Part shown: piece by piece, positions 1 through 9,491 of the stretch
How the letters are laid out: every line of letters starts with the position of its first letter
Numbering within the stretch: the stretch's first letter is position 1
Origin: Podila epigama
Taxonomy: Eukaryota; Mortierellomycota; Mortierellomycetes; Mortierellales; Mortierellaceae
Direction: 5' to 3'
Assembly: GCA_015679605.1 (NCBI GenBank)
Contig: JAAAVE010000816.1
Coordinates: forward strand, 1-13,191
DNA: 13,191 nt
Made by a program: the position numbers and the translations under genes
Notes under the pieces: model-generated
The model's input: the letters and a program-made list of their open reading frames with translations, nothing else
Told to the model about the DNA's origin: nothing
Databases searched by the model: none

Positions 1-3000
1 TTGACGACCAAGTCTCCTGCAACAAACATGTTCTTGTCCTATTGTAAAAAAAATATCAAAATACATTGAGTAAAAAAAAATGAAAGAATGAGCCATGAGT
101 GACCATGTAGAAGATATACAATGTTGGCCAGCCTACAAAGAAAGAAACCAAAAAAAAAAAATCTCTTTACATCTTCAAAGGCAATGTCATTCACGATTCC
201 CTTCAACACGTCTCGATGCTTCTTGCCACCATTGTCGCCATACAATGACTTGAAGGCTGTTTCAATTGGCTTTTTCTTGTTCAATGCTTGACGTGCCTGG
301 ACTGGGTCAAAGACACAGACACCTTCACAGATCGTGTCCTTACCCACACCCAAAAAGTCGCCAGCAAAGACCAAGACGCGTTGTCCTGGTCGGTTCTTGA
401 TCACTCGGACCACTGGTTCACCTTGTTGACCAGATGATGTACCATACAATCCCGTGAACTCGGGCACGACTTGTTCCAAGCTCAAGTCATAGATCAAGAG
501 TCCATTCGTCATAATGGTGCTACTACCCGATGTCGACGACCCAGACTTGAACCTGCCACCGACGAGCAACAGATCATTCCCTAATTCTGTCGATGTGTGC
601 CCGTCCACTTGTGTCTTACTCAGCCCAAGACTCAAGATCTCGCCTTTTGCACCAGTGCTAGCAAGATGGATCTCCTTGTAGGTGAGCGTTGTGTCCTGAC
701 CTGGAGAAGGCACGGGAGGTGAATAAAAATAACCTGCACCGATGGTACCATCGGCATGTCCACCTCCGACAATAGTGACCCATTCCTGATTGGTTGTGTT
801 AAAGTACATGATGCCTGCATTCGCTTCTGATAGTACTGGGATATTATTGGCGGCAGGAAGTATGGTTGTAGTACTCGTGGTGAAAATACCTGCTTGTGAA
901 GCGTTGTTTTGGAAAGCTGCTGCTCCTTGTTCTGCCTCTACTGCCGATGATGATGATGATAATTGAACTGGTATTGTGATGGAAGGAGACAAGTTCAGGG
1001 TCCTGAGCTCGCCTCCTGAAGTCATCCAGGCCATGTTCTCGGGTTGTTTGACCTGATAAGTATCCAAAGAGTCAATCATGCCCGCAATAAGCACGACAGG
1101 TCGTCCGCCACTACCAGCAGCTGCACCACCATTGGAAGATCCAATGATCCTGTTCAGGAATGAGACTTGACCATATACATATCCAAAATCGAATTGTTGT
1201 CCTTGTTGCTCTTTCTCCTGAAGCTGTGATGATGCACTTTGATAGACCCATGATTGTGTTCCGATATCAAAAATGGCCAAGTTTCCAGAAGAAGATGTAG
1301 ATGGTGGAGAAGAAGGAGTATTAGAAGACAACCAAGCAAATGAACCAGTCAAAACCAGTTGTGGTTGACCTGCATCGCTTTGAGAGATTTCCACTGACTG
1401 AAATTGAGCGCCTGGCTGGAATGTCTGACTGGGGTTTCCGATAGATGTCCAAGTCCGAGTGTTGAGTGAATAGGCCGCAATCCCTACTGGAAGAAGTGTG
1501 ATCTTGTCACCTTCCATCGCTTGACTGAATGTTCCGACCACATACAATGTCGATGATGCTTCATGCAAGGCAATACTCGTGACTGGACCGTCGAGTCCAG
1601 AAGAGATAGAGCCATTGCTGCTGCTGCTGCTGCTACTACTACCAAGAGGCAATAGCTTGGTACCATCCAAAGTAACAATATTGCTATAGCCGTCGGCTTG
1701 AAATTCACCAGCAATGAAAACAAGTGATAACGACGATCCTGAATGTACTGCAGCTAGTGATTTGACAATTGCTCCACTGGGCAATTGCTTTGGTAGATTA
1801 CCCCACATGGAGCCATCCAGACCTTGAATCCTGTCTTTGGAAGGTGTGGTCAGTTCTGTTGCTGGTGGTGGTGATGGGGATCCTCCAGGCCTGTAAAACA
1901 GCAAACTGTGAGAATTGTTGAGCGTTGCCTGCTTGACAAATTGCATCGAGTCCACAACGACTGTCTGAGCCTTATTATTGGCACCATGACCACTCTCTTT
2001 GCCATGCGTGCTTGCTGAAGGTCGTATCTCCACATGCGGTCTAAAATCGTTTGTCGAATGCATGATCATACCAGAGTAAATCTTGTCTGCTCGATCTTTT
2101 GTGTTTGTCTGGTCAAGTGTCAATATCACTGGGTCCTTGGATGCTCCAAAGTACATGTGTACATCGACTGAACCTCGATGAGAGCATGTATTGGAGGGTA
2201 CAGTGTTGTTGTTGTTGTTGTTGTTGTCACTGTCAGATCCAGAACTGCATCCTGGAGTGTAGACGAAAACATCATACATGCCAGTCTCTTGTAGGTATGG
2301 GATCAGGTCCACATAGGCTTCCTTACGCGCCTCGGCATCTGTACGCGATATTGAGGCCGCCAGGACTCTTTGCCAACCATCAGGCATCGTCATGGGTTTC
2401 CAGTCTGCACCCACTGGAACTGATCGCGCTGCTCTGTCCTTGCTATCCTGAACAGCTCCTCCATCGACAGCAGCAACAGAAGACGAAGAAGAAGTAGAAG
2501 AAGCAGACGCAGTCCTGACTGCATCATTCGTTTTGTCATCATTAGTTTGTCCTGTGCACTGCGAGGAAGGGTTCATGTCACCTGCAGCCCTGGAAAATAT
2601 CTCTGCCTGGTATACTTCAATCCCTCCAAGACCACCACCGAGTCCGTACCATGACACTATATCGATCTGTGCTGCATGTAGTAACTCTGGTTGCACAACC
2701 ATGAAATCCTGAAACAATGCTGTTGCGGTTGTGGTTGTCAATGATGATGTTGCTTCCGCTGAGCGATTCGACGCTATCCGAGGTAAAAGTGTACACAAAG
2801 TACAATACTGAACAGTGTCTGTAATGGGATCGATGTAACTGAGGTTCAAGAATTGGTTTGAAGGTTGTGCCATGATTCTAAAGGTCTTTGTGCCTCGAGC
2901 AGGTGAGCCATCCCTATTCGAATCCTCATCCACGTTCCAGAGTCGGAAGAGTGTTGGTGAGATGTGAAATGGGAACTTGACACGCCAATATCCGGGCATG

Positions 3001-4599
3001 TTGTCCTCCAGGATCCAATTGCCTCGCGTGCTTGTCGATGATGATGGTGATGATGGTGATGAGGCAGAAGAGGAAGGTGGGCATAGGATATTTCTGCCAT
3101 GACTTGATACTTTTCCGTTCCCTGTGGACACCTATTCTTTCCGTAGTCAAAAAACAAAACAAGCGTACTTTTTTTGTTAAGGTAGTTCTCATAAGCGTAT
3201 TACACACACATATGTATATATATTCATACAACGGCAACTTGATTATACGTCTGCGCCGTACCTTAACAGAGTCCATGTTGACAAGCTGAGTATCCGGTGC
3301 ACTGAAAGCCTCACCATCGGTCGTGGTATCAAACTGACCCCCAAAATAAAAAGTCCCATCTTGAGCTTTGGTCACAGAGTGGATGATACCATTCACGCCC
3401 TTGAACGGTAATGGAGCCCACATGCCATCGGCCTGTGTCATGGAAGCAGATGATTTTGTTGAAGAAGAAGGCTGTTGTTGTGTCGGAATCCATTTCGCTA
3501 CTCCACCCCCGTATTCACCCCAAGCTCTGTATTCTTCTTCTGTTGTGATGGTAGCAGGTGGTGGTGGAAGAGAAGTGGCGGCTGCTGAACGGATATTCGA
3601 TGGATTAGACGAGGAGGAAGAAGAAGGGAGTTGTACTAAAGGAGCACGGAATTGACCAACAGCAATAACTTGATTGCTATCAGAATCACAGACAAGGTCG
3701 AGGACAGGTCCATCCAAGCCTTGTGCCATGGCCAAGAAGCGTTTTAGTTTAGAGTCGTACATGCCTACATAGTTGATATTGCCTCTCCTTGAAGAACGTG
3801 GGCCCGACGTTGGTTGTTGTTGTTGTTGTGGTTGTTGTGGTTGTTGTGGTGATGATGATGGTGGTGATGTAGTCTGGTGAAAGTACCCTCCAATGTATAT
3901 CTGGTGTGGTGCCTGTTCAAGAACACATGTTGAGGTAATCCCGAAGGGAGGAAAGGGGGTGGAAGATCCAGTGCGAGCACTGTGATCCATTGCAAAACTA
4001 GCCAAGAGAACAGGGACAGAGAGGATAGCAGCATGATTCGTGCTACTACTGTTACTGTTGTCATGGATGTTGTAATGAGTACCAGGGATAGGGGCCAATT
4101 CGAGAATCGAAAAAGTATTGCCTTCAAAGGTGTTTTGTTGATTTGATGTGATGATGGGTGTGAGACCATCAAAGTCACCTAGGAGGGCCATCTGACCCAA
4201 GGCGGAAAAGTCGACGGGTGGTGGCATTGCTGCGTGGAATGTACCACGAGGGTGGTTAACATAGGCTGGAGGTGGTGGGGAATATGTTGTTGCTGCATGA
4301 GAAGGTGAGCAGTGGATAAATGTCAGTGCAAATATTAAGGCGGTGGAGATGGTATAGGCATGCTTCTTATGAGGACGATGTTGATGTTGATGATGATGAC
4401 GATGACGATGAGGAAGAGTGGATGTGGGTGTTGAAAAAAGGGTTGTTCGTGTCTCCTGGATCGGATGATGTGGAAAGTGGTGCTGATGGTGGTGATAGTG
4501 GTGGCGGCGGCGGGAGTAGTGGGCTGAATGGGAGTTGGATGACGAGACGGAGGACGAGGGGAGTGTTGGTTCGACCTTGGACATGGTATGGATGGCCAT
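1..4599 (-). CDS. RAX2: Rax2-like cortical polarity marker, 3' end cut by window edge
   Basis: Rax2 proteins are large, mostly extracellular type I membrane glycoproteins that mark cortical sites for budding or polarised hyphal growth. Visible exons are 4599-3262 (446 codons), 3131-171 (987 codons) and 38-1 (12 codons plus 2 bases); all junctions are phase 0. Family hallmarks are FSALGQMALLGDFDG at residues 131-145, blade-like repeats ending in VGQF, GGQF, AGEF or VGTF, RNILCP at 459-464, NMPGYWR at 490-496 and WYGLGGGLGGIEVYQ at 607-621. A hydrophobic stretch at about 82-95 followed by SHAA resembles a signal peptide, but an unusual His/Ser-rich arm of about 80 residues precedes it. Low-complexity Ser, Gln, Asn and Pro inserts make it longer than I expect for ascomycete Rax2. 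The start was chosen as the first ATG, with G at -3 and G at +4; Met6 is an alternative. The C-terminal part with the expected membrane anchor lies outside the window. The family call is firm. Confidence 0.93.
39..170 (-). other. RAX2 intron 2
   Basis: This 132-bp intron runs from GTAAAG (after ...AFED) to a T-rich tail ending in AATAG. The reading frame resumes with DKNMFVAGDLVV, a normal Rax2 blade, in phase 0. Without splicing the frame runs into a Phe-rich, non-family translation. Confidence 0.88.
1618..1641 (-). repeat. Trinucleotide tract encoding eight serines in RAX2
   Basis: On the plus strand this is (CTG)5(CTA)3, read on the coding strand as mixed AGC/AGT-type serine codons. It keeps the frame and is one of several Ser runs in the extracellular part of Rax2. 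Confidence 0.9.
2205..2225 (-). repeat. (GTT)7 tract encoding seven asparagines in RAX2
   Basis: This is a perfect 21-bp trinucleotide repeat. It is read as AAC x7 on the coding strand and gives a poly-Asn run between DSD and TVPSN. A pure repeat like this is likely to vary in length between strains. Confidence 0.93.
3132..3261 (-). other. RAX2 intron 1
   Basis: This 130-bp intron has donor GTACGG after ...MDSVK and acceptor AATAG before VSTGNGK. Phase is 0 on both sides, and joining the exons restores Rax2 homology across the junction. The interior is A/T-rich and has stops in the upstream exon's frame. Confidence 0.9.
3812..3850 (-). repeat. GTT/GTG tract encoding Pro-Gln repeats in RAX2
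   Basis: This is an imperfect (GTT)n with GTG interruptions. It is read on the coding strand as PQQPQQPQQQQQP and is inserted between two conserved blades of the N-terminal Rax2 domain. Confidence 0.88.
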
Positions 4600-5081
4600 G
4601 TCGTTCGTTCTTTATTTTTACAAAGTCCCCTATGCGACGCGTTCAAATGCGTCTAGTTTTGTGTTTTGTCCTGTGCGACTGCCCGCTCGAACTAGTTGAG
4701 GGGAAGAGGGGGGATGGCCAAAGTATAAAAGATGGGTAGGTGTATAACACGCGTATGTGTGTATGTGGTATATGAGTATGAGTCTACGTGAATGCGTGTA
4801 TGAAGGTTATGAGGGTTATGAAGGAATGTAGGAATGAATGTAGGAATGATTCAATGACTGAATGGAGATGGTTTATGTGCGTTGACTTTTGCCAAATGGC
4901 TAACAGTCAGTGGGAATAGTGAAGGGAGGGAGGGACTGAGAGAAATGAAAAAACAAGAAAGAGAAAGTAACGAGTCGCTTGCTTTGGTTGCTACATTGTC
5001 ATCTCACACTCACACTCACACTTTGCACTCACACTTGCACTCTTTTTTGGCACGCACTTCCCTCTAATTGACACTCACAGT
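4600..5081 (-). promoter_or_regulatory. Upstream region of RAX2 with simple repeats
   Basis: No gene is supported here. Reading away from the RAX2 start, it holds two palindromic ACGCGT words at 4637-4642 and 4749-4754, the core of the MCB box bound by MBF in yeasts. It also has a TATAAAAG on the plus strand at 4724-4731 that points away from RAX2, a perfect 12-bp tandem pair AATGTAGGAATG at 4825-4848, and a CACTCA-type repeat near 5004-5041. A promoter role for RAX2 is inferred from position only. Confidence 0.45.
4825..4848. repeat. 12-bp perfect tandem duplication
   Basis: Two exact head-to-tail copies of AATGTAGGAATG lie in the RAX2 upstream region. They are flanked by degenerate GGTTATGA and GGAATG words, so the area looks like a decaying minisatellite. 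Confidence 0.9.
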
Positions 5082-5166
5082 TTAAGAAAAAAAAAGAAAG
5101 AAGAGAAGAGAAGAGACGAGAAAAGAAGAAACGACGAATAAAATAAAAAAAAGAAAAAAAAAAAAA
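5082..5166 (-). promoter_or_regulatory. Long polypyrimidine (CT) tract upstream of RAX2
   Basis: On the plus strand this is almost pure A/G (AAGA, GAGAAGA and A runs); on the RAX2 coding strand it is a pyrimidine tract of about 85 bases, about 480 bp before the start codon. CT tracts near the transcription start are common in fungal promoters, so it may mark the promoter core. The distance would then imply a long 5' leader. Low certainty. Confidence 0.35.
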
Positions 5167-5924
5167 GACGGGGTGCGTTAAAAAAAGAGCTGCTATCCGC
5201 CGGGCAGGTAGCCGTGCGTGGGACAGACATGAGACAGACACACCTTTTCAAGGAGTTGCCTGGGGATAGAGAAGTGTTTTTCACGGGGTCATCAAGGAAA
5301 AAGATGAAGGGAGGGGTCAAAAAAAAATATATAAAATATGAATAAATGTGCGTGTCAATGTCGATGTCGATATTGGGTCGGTCTATGCATAGTGAATGTA
5401 AAACTGCACAAAAGACGACAAGGGGTGAATTTTTGCTGACAAGAGAATGCATGCTGGACAAAGAAAAAAAACCATTGGCGAGCAAAGGGAAGGAGGGACG
5501 AAGGTGTCTTTGGGCTCACTCTATCGTCACACATTTGATGGGACAACTCCTCAGGTGATAATGCATCCATTCCATGCAGATGCAGTCATATCACCAGGTC
5601 CAGGTGTATTCAGGCAGGCCAGGCATCCAGGCAACCGCAATGGCACCAGGTTACGCAATCAGGTTAGACAGGTTAGATAGGTAGCCAGGCAGGCATTCAT
5701 ACAACAAAAAATAAACCAGTTTAACAATAGGCCGTGGACTGTTGCACCTGGCTCCAAGCGTCAGGTCAACGAGTAATGTCAGGGAGACAGGGGGGAAAAG
5801 AAAAAAGGAGTATCAAGAGTGACATATGGGGTGCCATTGGGTGGCAAGGCAAACGAAGGACTATCGCTATAGATTGGAGATTACATTGGTAACGTAAATA
5901 ACTTTTGTCCCTACATTCCTATCC
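5167..5924. other. Intergenic spacer and 3' flank of the PFK-2 gene
   Basis: I see no supportable gene on either strand. The short open frames here are interrupted, compositionally biased and unlike known proteins. The notable content is a dense cluster of CAGG words (5595-5693, with more at 5762, 5780 and 5788), described separately. The 3' untranslated part of the PFK-2 transcript should begin at 5924, but I see no clear AATAAA signal on the minus strand close to the stop. Confidence 0.6.
5595..5693 (+). repeat. Cluster of eleven CAGG words
   Basis: CAGG starts at 5595, 5601, 5611, 5615, 5620, 5628, 5647, 5660, 5669, 5686 and 5690. All are on the plus strand with variable spacing, so it is a motif cluster rather than a regular tandem repeat. 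Within it is the near-repeat GGTTAGACA / GGTTAGATA. On the sense strand of the neighbouring genes it reads CCTG. Confidence 0.85.
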
Positions 5925-6382
5925 TTACAAGTGAACAAGTGCGGGTCCTTGCCCAATGTCATTTGAATAGTCGCGTTGCGCATTTGTGTTGGGTGCTGGA
6001 GATGCAACAGGAATGTCTTTTGACGATGACGTGGGCGACGACGATGGCGTCGAGTATGCTGTACTGCCATCCTGTTGCCTGCGCTTGTCATCTGGGAGGT
6101 AGTGATCCATGTACACAGGCGACGCCGGCACTTTGCCCGCCAATGACAACACGTTTGCGGCTTGCTGTTGCCAATTCACCCCTGCAACCGAGTCTGGAAT
6201 GGCATGCCGTGTCTCCTCTGTTGTATACGCTGTCGGCACTAGTTCCAGCAGCACTCCTTCAGGGATGACAAGGCTTGGAATGTCCTACAAGTTGTCCATT
6301 GGAAGTAGCGCCATCGTTTGTAAGCTTGAGGTAAACGTAACATAGACTTACGCACAAAAATAAACGGCAACGCATAAAAAAA

Positions 6383-6413
<31 letters not shown>

Positions 6414-9400
6414 TAAAAGTCCAAGCGACGACTTACATTTTCAGAAAGACCAAAGAGATATCCATATAGACACTTGATGACAGACTCGTGTGCAACGATG
6501 AGAACATCATTCTTTTCTCTCTCCAGCTCCAGAATAACTTTTTCCAAGCGATTGGCGAGATCATAGTATGACTCTGCTCGTGGGAACCGATGGCGATAAG
6601 GATCGTTCTTGGCTCTTTCGCACTCATCAGGGTATTTCTCTTGAATCTCTTCAGGCGTCATCTGGTCGCAGACTCCAGGATTCCGCTCTGCCAAAACACT
6701 TCTTTGCCGGACAATAATCTCTTCATGGTCCAAGAAGTGTGCCGCAGTTTGAAAGCTCCTCTTGCGGGAAGATGTCCAGACTGTGAGCTGACGATGTGAC
6801 TCTGGTGTAGATGAAGATGGCGACGACAGGGGTGAGTTCTCGCGTAGTTTCAAAAGAAAGTTCTTGAGGTTTTCTGCGTATCGATGTCCTGCGGGGGCCA
6901 ATGGAGCATCTGCTCGATAGGATTGTTCGTTCAATGAGACTCCATTCTATGAGACGCCACATAAAAAGTCATCATGGGAGTGTTATTTGTCAGTCAGTCG
7001 GTCGGTCTACTCAGGATTCCCAATTGTGTTGAACTATTTTTCTTTTTTTTTTTTGTTTTTGTTTTGGGCGGCTACTCAAATTGGTTGTCGCTTTTTGCCT
7101 CCGATCCAACTTCCACGCGCGCAGAAAGTAAACACGGAATTGAAGCAGCATGGCAAATGATCTCCGACCTATCACTTTTGTGGCCAATTGCCTCCCATGT
7201 CTATTTTTTTTTTCAAACGTCCAAGGCCCAACGTTCATGCCCAGGGCAAAATCCAAAGACAGTGTCGGGCAGAGTAAAACACAAACACACATTCATTACA
7301 GATTTGAATGACTTACCCTGGCAAAATAAATTTTACGCGGAGATATGTGCAGGTTCATGAGATAGTAGACGACCTTGCTCTGTAAGAATCCATGGACATT
7401 ATTCACAATGATCCTCTCACCAACATTGATGAGTTTGACGAAACTCTGATTCAGGTCTGTGATGGTGGTGTAGAATGGAACGTGGTTGTCGATCCTGCGC
7501 TTAAAGTCTTGCACTGCATCCGTGTCAGCCCATCCAACATACTATAAAGGAGATGACATGAATAAACAAATAATAAATGACATAATAAAAAAGATGTAGA
7601 TGAGTAACTTTTTGTGACAGATGTTTTTGTTTGTTGACTGTAAAATGCACAACCCATATGCTTTTTCCTTGTTCATAGTTTGGCTCATAATAAAAAGTAA
7701 AGTAAAGTAAAGTGAGTCTGCAGATATGCAAAATGACTCAATTGACCAAAAAGAGGGACAGACAAAGAGGGAAAAAAGGGGGGAGTGGAGGAGGAGCGAG
7801 GGAAAGAAAGAAAAAAACAACTTACATCAGGAGAAGAGACTTTGACGCTGCGGATGTTGGCTTCGATGATGGCGGGGTTGTCGCAAATGGTTTCGATGAA
7901 CATGGGAGTGATGTTCAAGGCCTTGAATCGGTTGACGAGTTCTTGGCGTCGCTCCTCTGTCGTGTTGCTTCCATCGAGGATGCCGACCTGTCCACCATCT
8001 GAAAACCATTGGACCATGTCATCCAGACAGGCGTTGGCGATCTTGAGTCTAAGGTCTGCTGTTGCTTTGTTGGCTACGAGATGAGAAGAGACGAGAAGAG
8101 ATCACAAAAAAAAAGAGAGATCGAGACGAGTGAGAGGTGAGTAAAGTTGGAGACACATGATCCTTATCCATCGCTGCATCCAAAGGGCAGAAAAGCATCG
8201 AGATGAACGATGAACTGATGAGCAAAAAAAAAGTGAGCGAGCAACAGTCAGACACACACAGACAGTGAGTGAGAGAGAGAAAAGGCAATCATGCCCACGG
8301 GCGCGATAAAGTGCCGAGAGTGGGGGGGGAATGAGTGAGAATGAGAAGAGTGGGATGCAATGCGTTTTGTGTGAGGGAGTGAATGCGTGTGTGACCAAAA
8401 AAAAAAAAAATGCACAAGCACAAGCACAAACAAAAAACGTTGTTTTGCTCACATCGCAGCATCGCATCACATCGCATCGCATCGTAAGCAGGGCTATACT
8501 TAACATGAGCATTCATTCGCACCCTGTTCAGTCATTCATTCACACACACACAAACACAAACAAACACACTCACTCATACACACTCACACACTCACTCGCA
8601 CGCGCATAAATTGTAAGAAAAAAGAGAAGGGGAAGTGGTATGAGAAGAGCAGCAAAGCCAGTAAAACATGTATAAAAAAAGTATACGGAGATAAGATAAG
8701 GAAGAGAAGGAAATGATGCTGAAAAAAGTGAACTGCAAAGACAGTGCAGTGTGCAGTGTTCATTCATTGCCAATGGTTCCTTTGCATGATCCATCGATTC
8801 GATCCTTTTACGTCCACTGATTTTGTTGCCTTGGATGGATGATTGTCTGACCTTCATGCTGTATGGCCATCTATCCATGTCCAATCTCCAAATGTCCAGT
8901 GTCTCCATCTGTTGAATGCGTCTGTATCTACAGTATGCTGTGCCTCCTCCCTTTTCTCCTTTTCCAGAGAGACCTCCATTCATCCCACACCCACACAACT
9001 CTCTCTCTCTACACAAGGAACAAGACTGACATGAAAAGAAAAGAAAAGAAAAGAGCCGCCTGTTTACCTGGGCTGAAAAAGTCGTTCGTGACCTCGGTGC
9101 CAATGATCTGCCGTCGGTAGTTGCCTACACTAAACACTTTGGTCGGCACTCCGAGCCAGCGGAGGTACCTGCTCAATGACCGTGAGATGTGTGTCTTTCC
9201 TCGAGCTGGTAGTCTACAGTTTGAATTCGAATGAACAGAATGCATGATGCATGACACAAAGAGTGATTAGGATCAGAATGCATGAACAATAAAAAGCAAA
9301 AAACAGTATGTGTGTAACGACAGAATGTGGTTGGCCCAATCAACAATCAACAAAAAGCAAAAAAAGGTGGTGGAATGCATGTGGTGGGTGATGTGTTTTG

Positions 9401-9491
9401 TTTTTTTTTCGTACCCGACAAAGATGATTGCAATGGCACCGGCATGGAAGAGTCTGCCTGATTCTGTCTTGTAGAGTTGTCCAGGGTACAT
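5925..9491 (-). CDS. PFK26: 6-phosphofructo-2-kinase/fructose-2,6-bisphosphatase family, probably kinase-only
   Basis: This cytosolic family makes (kinase) and in bifunctional members degrades (phosphatase) fructose-2,6-bisphosphate, the activator of phosphofructokinase-1. Exons are 9491-9415, 9213-9068, 8073-7826, 7541-7317, 6946-6437 and 6284-5925; phases match and give 521 residues. The kinase domain has Walker A GLPARGKTH at 26-34, then VPTKVFSVGNYRR, a Walker B-like segment ILDGSNTTEERR, FIETICDNP and VKVSSPDY. The linker VGERIIVNNVHGFLQSKVVYYLMN leads into a phosphoglycerate-mutase-like domain with TSSRKRSFQTA, PGVCDQMTPEEI and VAHESV (His385). The family's RHGE motif reads RNGV here (Asn233), so the phospho-acceptor histidine is missing and phosphatase activity is not expected. 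The tail of about 100 residues is rich in Ser, Pro and Thr and could be a phosphorylation target. The start is the only in-frame Met before the conserved block; a further upstream exon is possible. Confidence 0.95.
6285..6436 (-). other. PFK-2 gene intron 5
   Basis: This 152-bp phase 0 intron runs from GTAAGT after ...LSEN to TTGTAG before DIPSLVIPEG. Joining restores the usual run from the phosphatase domain into its last strand. It contains a TTTA-type microsatellite on the sense strand. Confidence 0.88.
6376..6417. repeat. Poly-A plus (AAAT)n microsatellite in PFK-2 intron 5
   Basis: A run of about 13 A is followed by about seven AAAT units on the plus strand. On the transcript it is U-rich and sits near the donor end of the intron. 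It is likely to be length-polymorphic. Confidence 0.92.
6947..7316 (-). other. PFK-2 gene intron 4
   Basis: This 370-bp phase 0 intron runs from GTAAGT after ...KIYFAR to CATAG before NGVSLNEQ. It falls exactly between Arg232 and Asn233, inside the motif that is RHGE in active bisphosphatases. No other convincing acceptor nearby would restore His-Gly. I see no coding potential inside it. Confidence 0.87.
7542..7825 (-). other. PFK-2 gene intron 3
   Basis: This 284-bp phase 0 intron has donor GTAAGT after ...VKVSSPD and acceptor TATAG before YVGWADTDAV. Joining gives SSPDY, the conserved kinase-domain motif, which confirms the junction. Confidence 0.9.
8074..9067 (-). other. PFK-2 gene intron 2, unusually long (994 bp)
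   Basis: The donor is GTAAAC after ...NDFFSP and the acceptor CGTAG before ANKATADLRL, phase 1 (split codon G|CC). The join gives 20 residues between FFSP and the next helix end, the same spacing as I recall for animal PFKFB enzymes, so no exon is missing. The interior is mostly simple sequence: GAGA and CACA tracts, a CATCG repeat at about 8450-8484, CATT/CACA tracts around 8510-8605 and (AAAAG)n near 9032-9053. I find no supportable nested gene or structured RNA. Confidence 0.88.
9214..9414 (-). other. PFK-2 gene intron 1
   Basis: This 201-bp intron has donor GTACGA and acceptor CTGTAG, phase 2 (split codon GG|A). Joining rebuilds IIFVGLPARGKTH, the Walker A region, so the junction is secure. 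Confidence 0.92.

Noticed and set aside
2099-2497. Plus-strand open frame of 132 codons
   Set aside because: It is antisense to conserved Rax2 coding sequence, and its Cys runs are the mirror of the RAX2 triplet repeats.
4724-4731. TATAAAAG on the plus strand upstream of RAX2
   Set aside because: It points rightwards where no gene follows; a divergent transcript cannot be supported from sequence alone.
4320-4739. Plus-strand open frame with an Asp-rich stretch
   Set aside because: The Asp run is the reverse complement of the His-coding tract of RAX2; there is no independent support.
5660-5680. GGTTAGACAGGTTAGATAGG as a telomere-like repeat
   Set aside because: It lacks TTAGGG units; it is part of the CAGG-rich cluster.
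8770-8810. Possible tRNA B box (GATTCGATCC followed by TTTT)
   Set aside because: It is one base short of the consensus, and no cloverleaf or A box can be folded upstream.
8570-9103. Minus-strand open frame of 177 codons within PFK-2 intron 2
   Set aside because: It overlaps exon 2 in another frame, has no recognisable motifs and runs through simple repeats.
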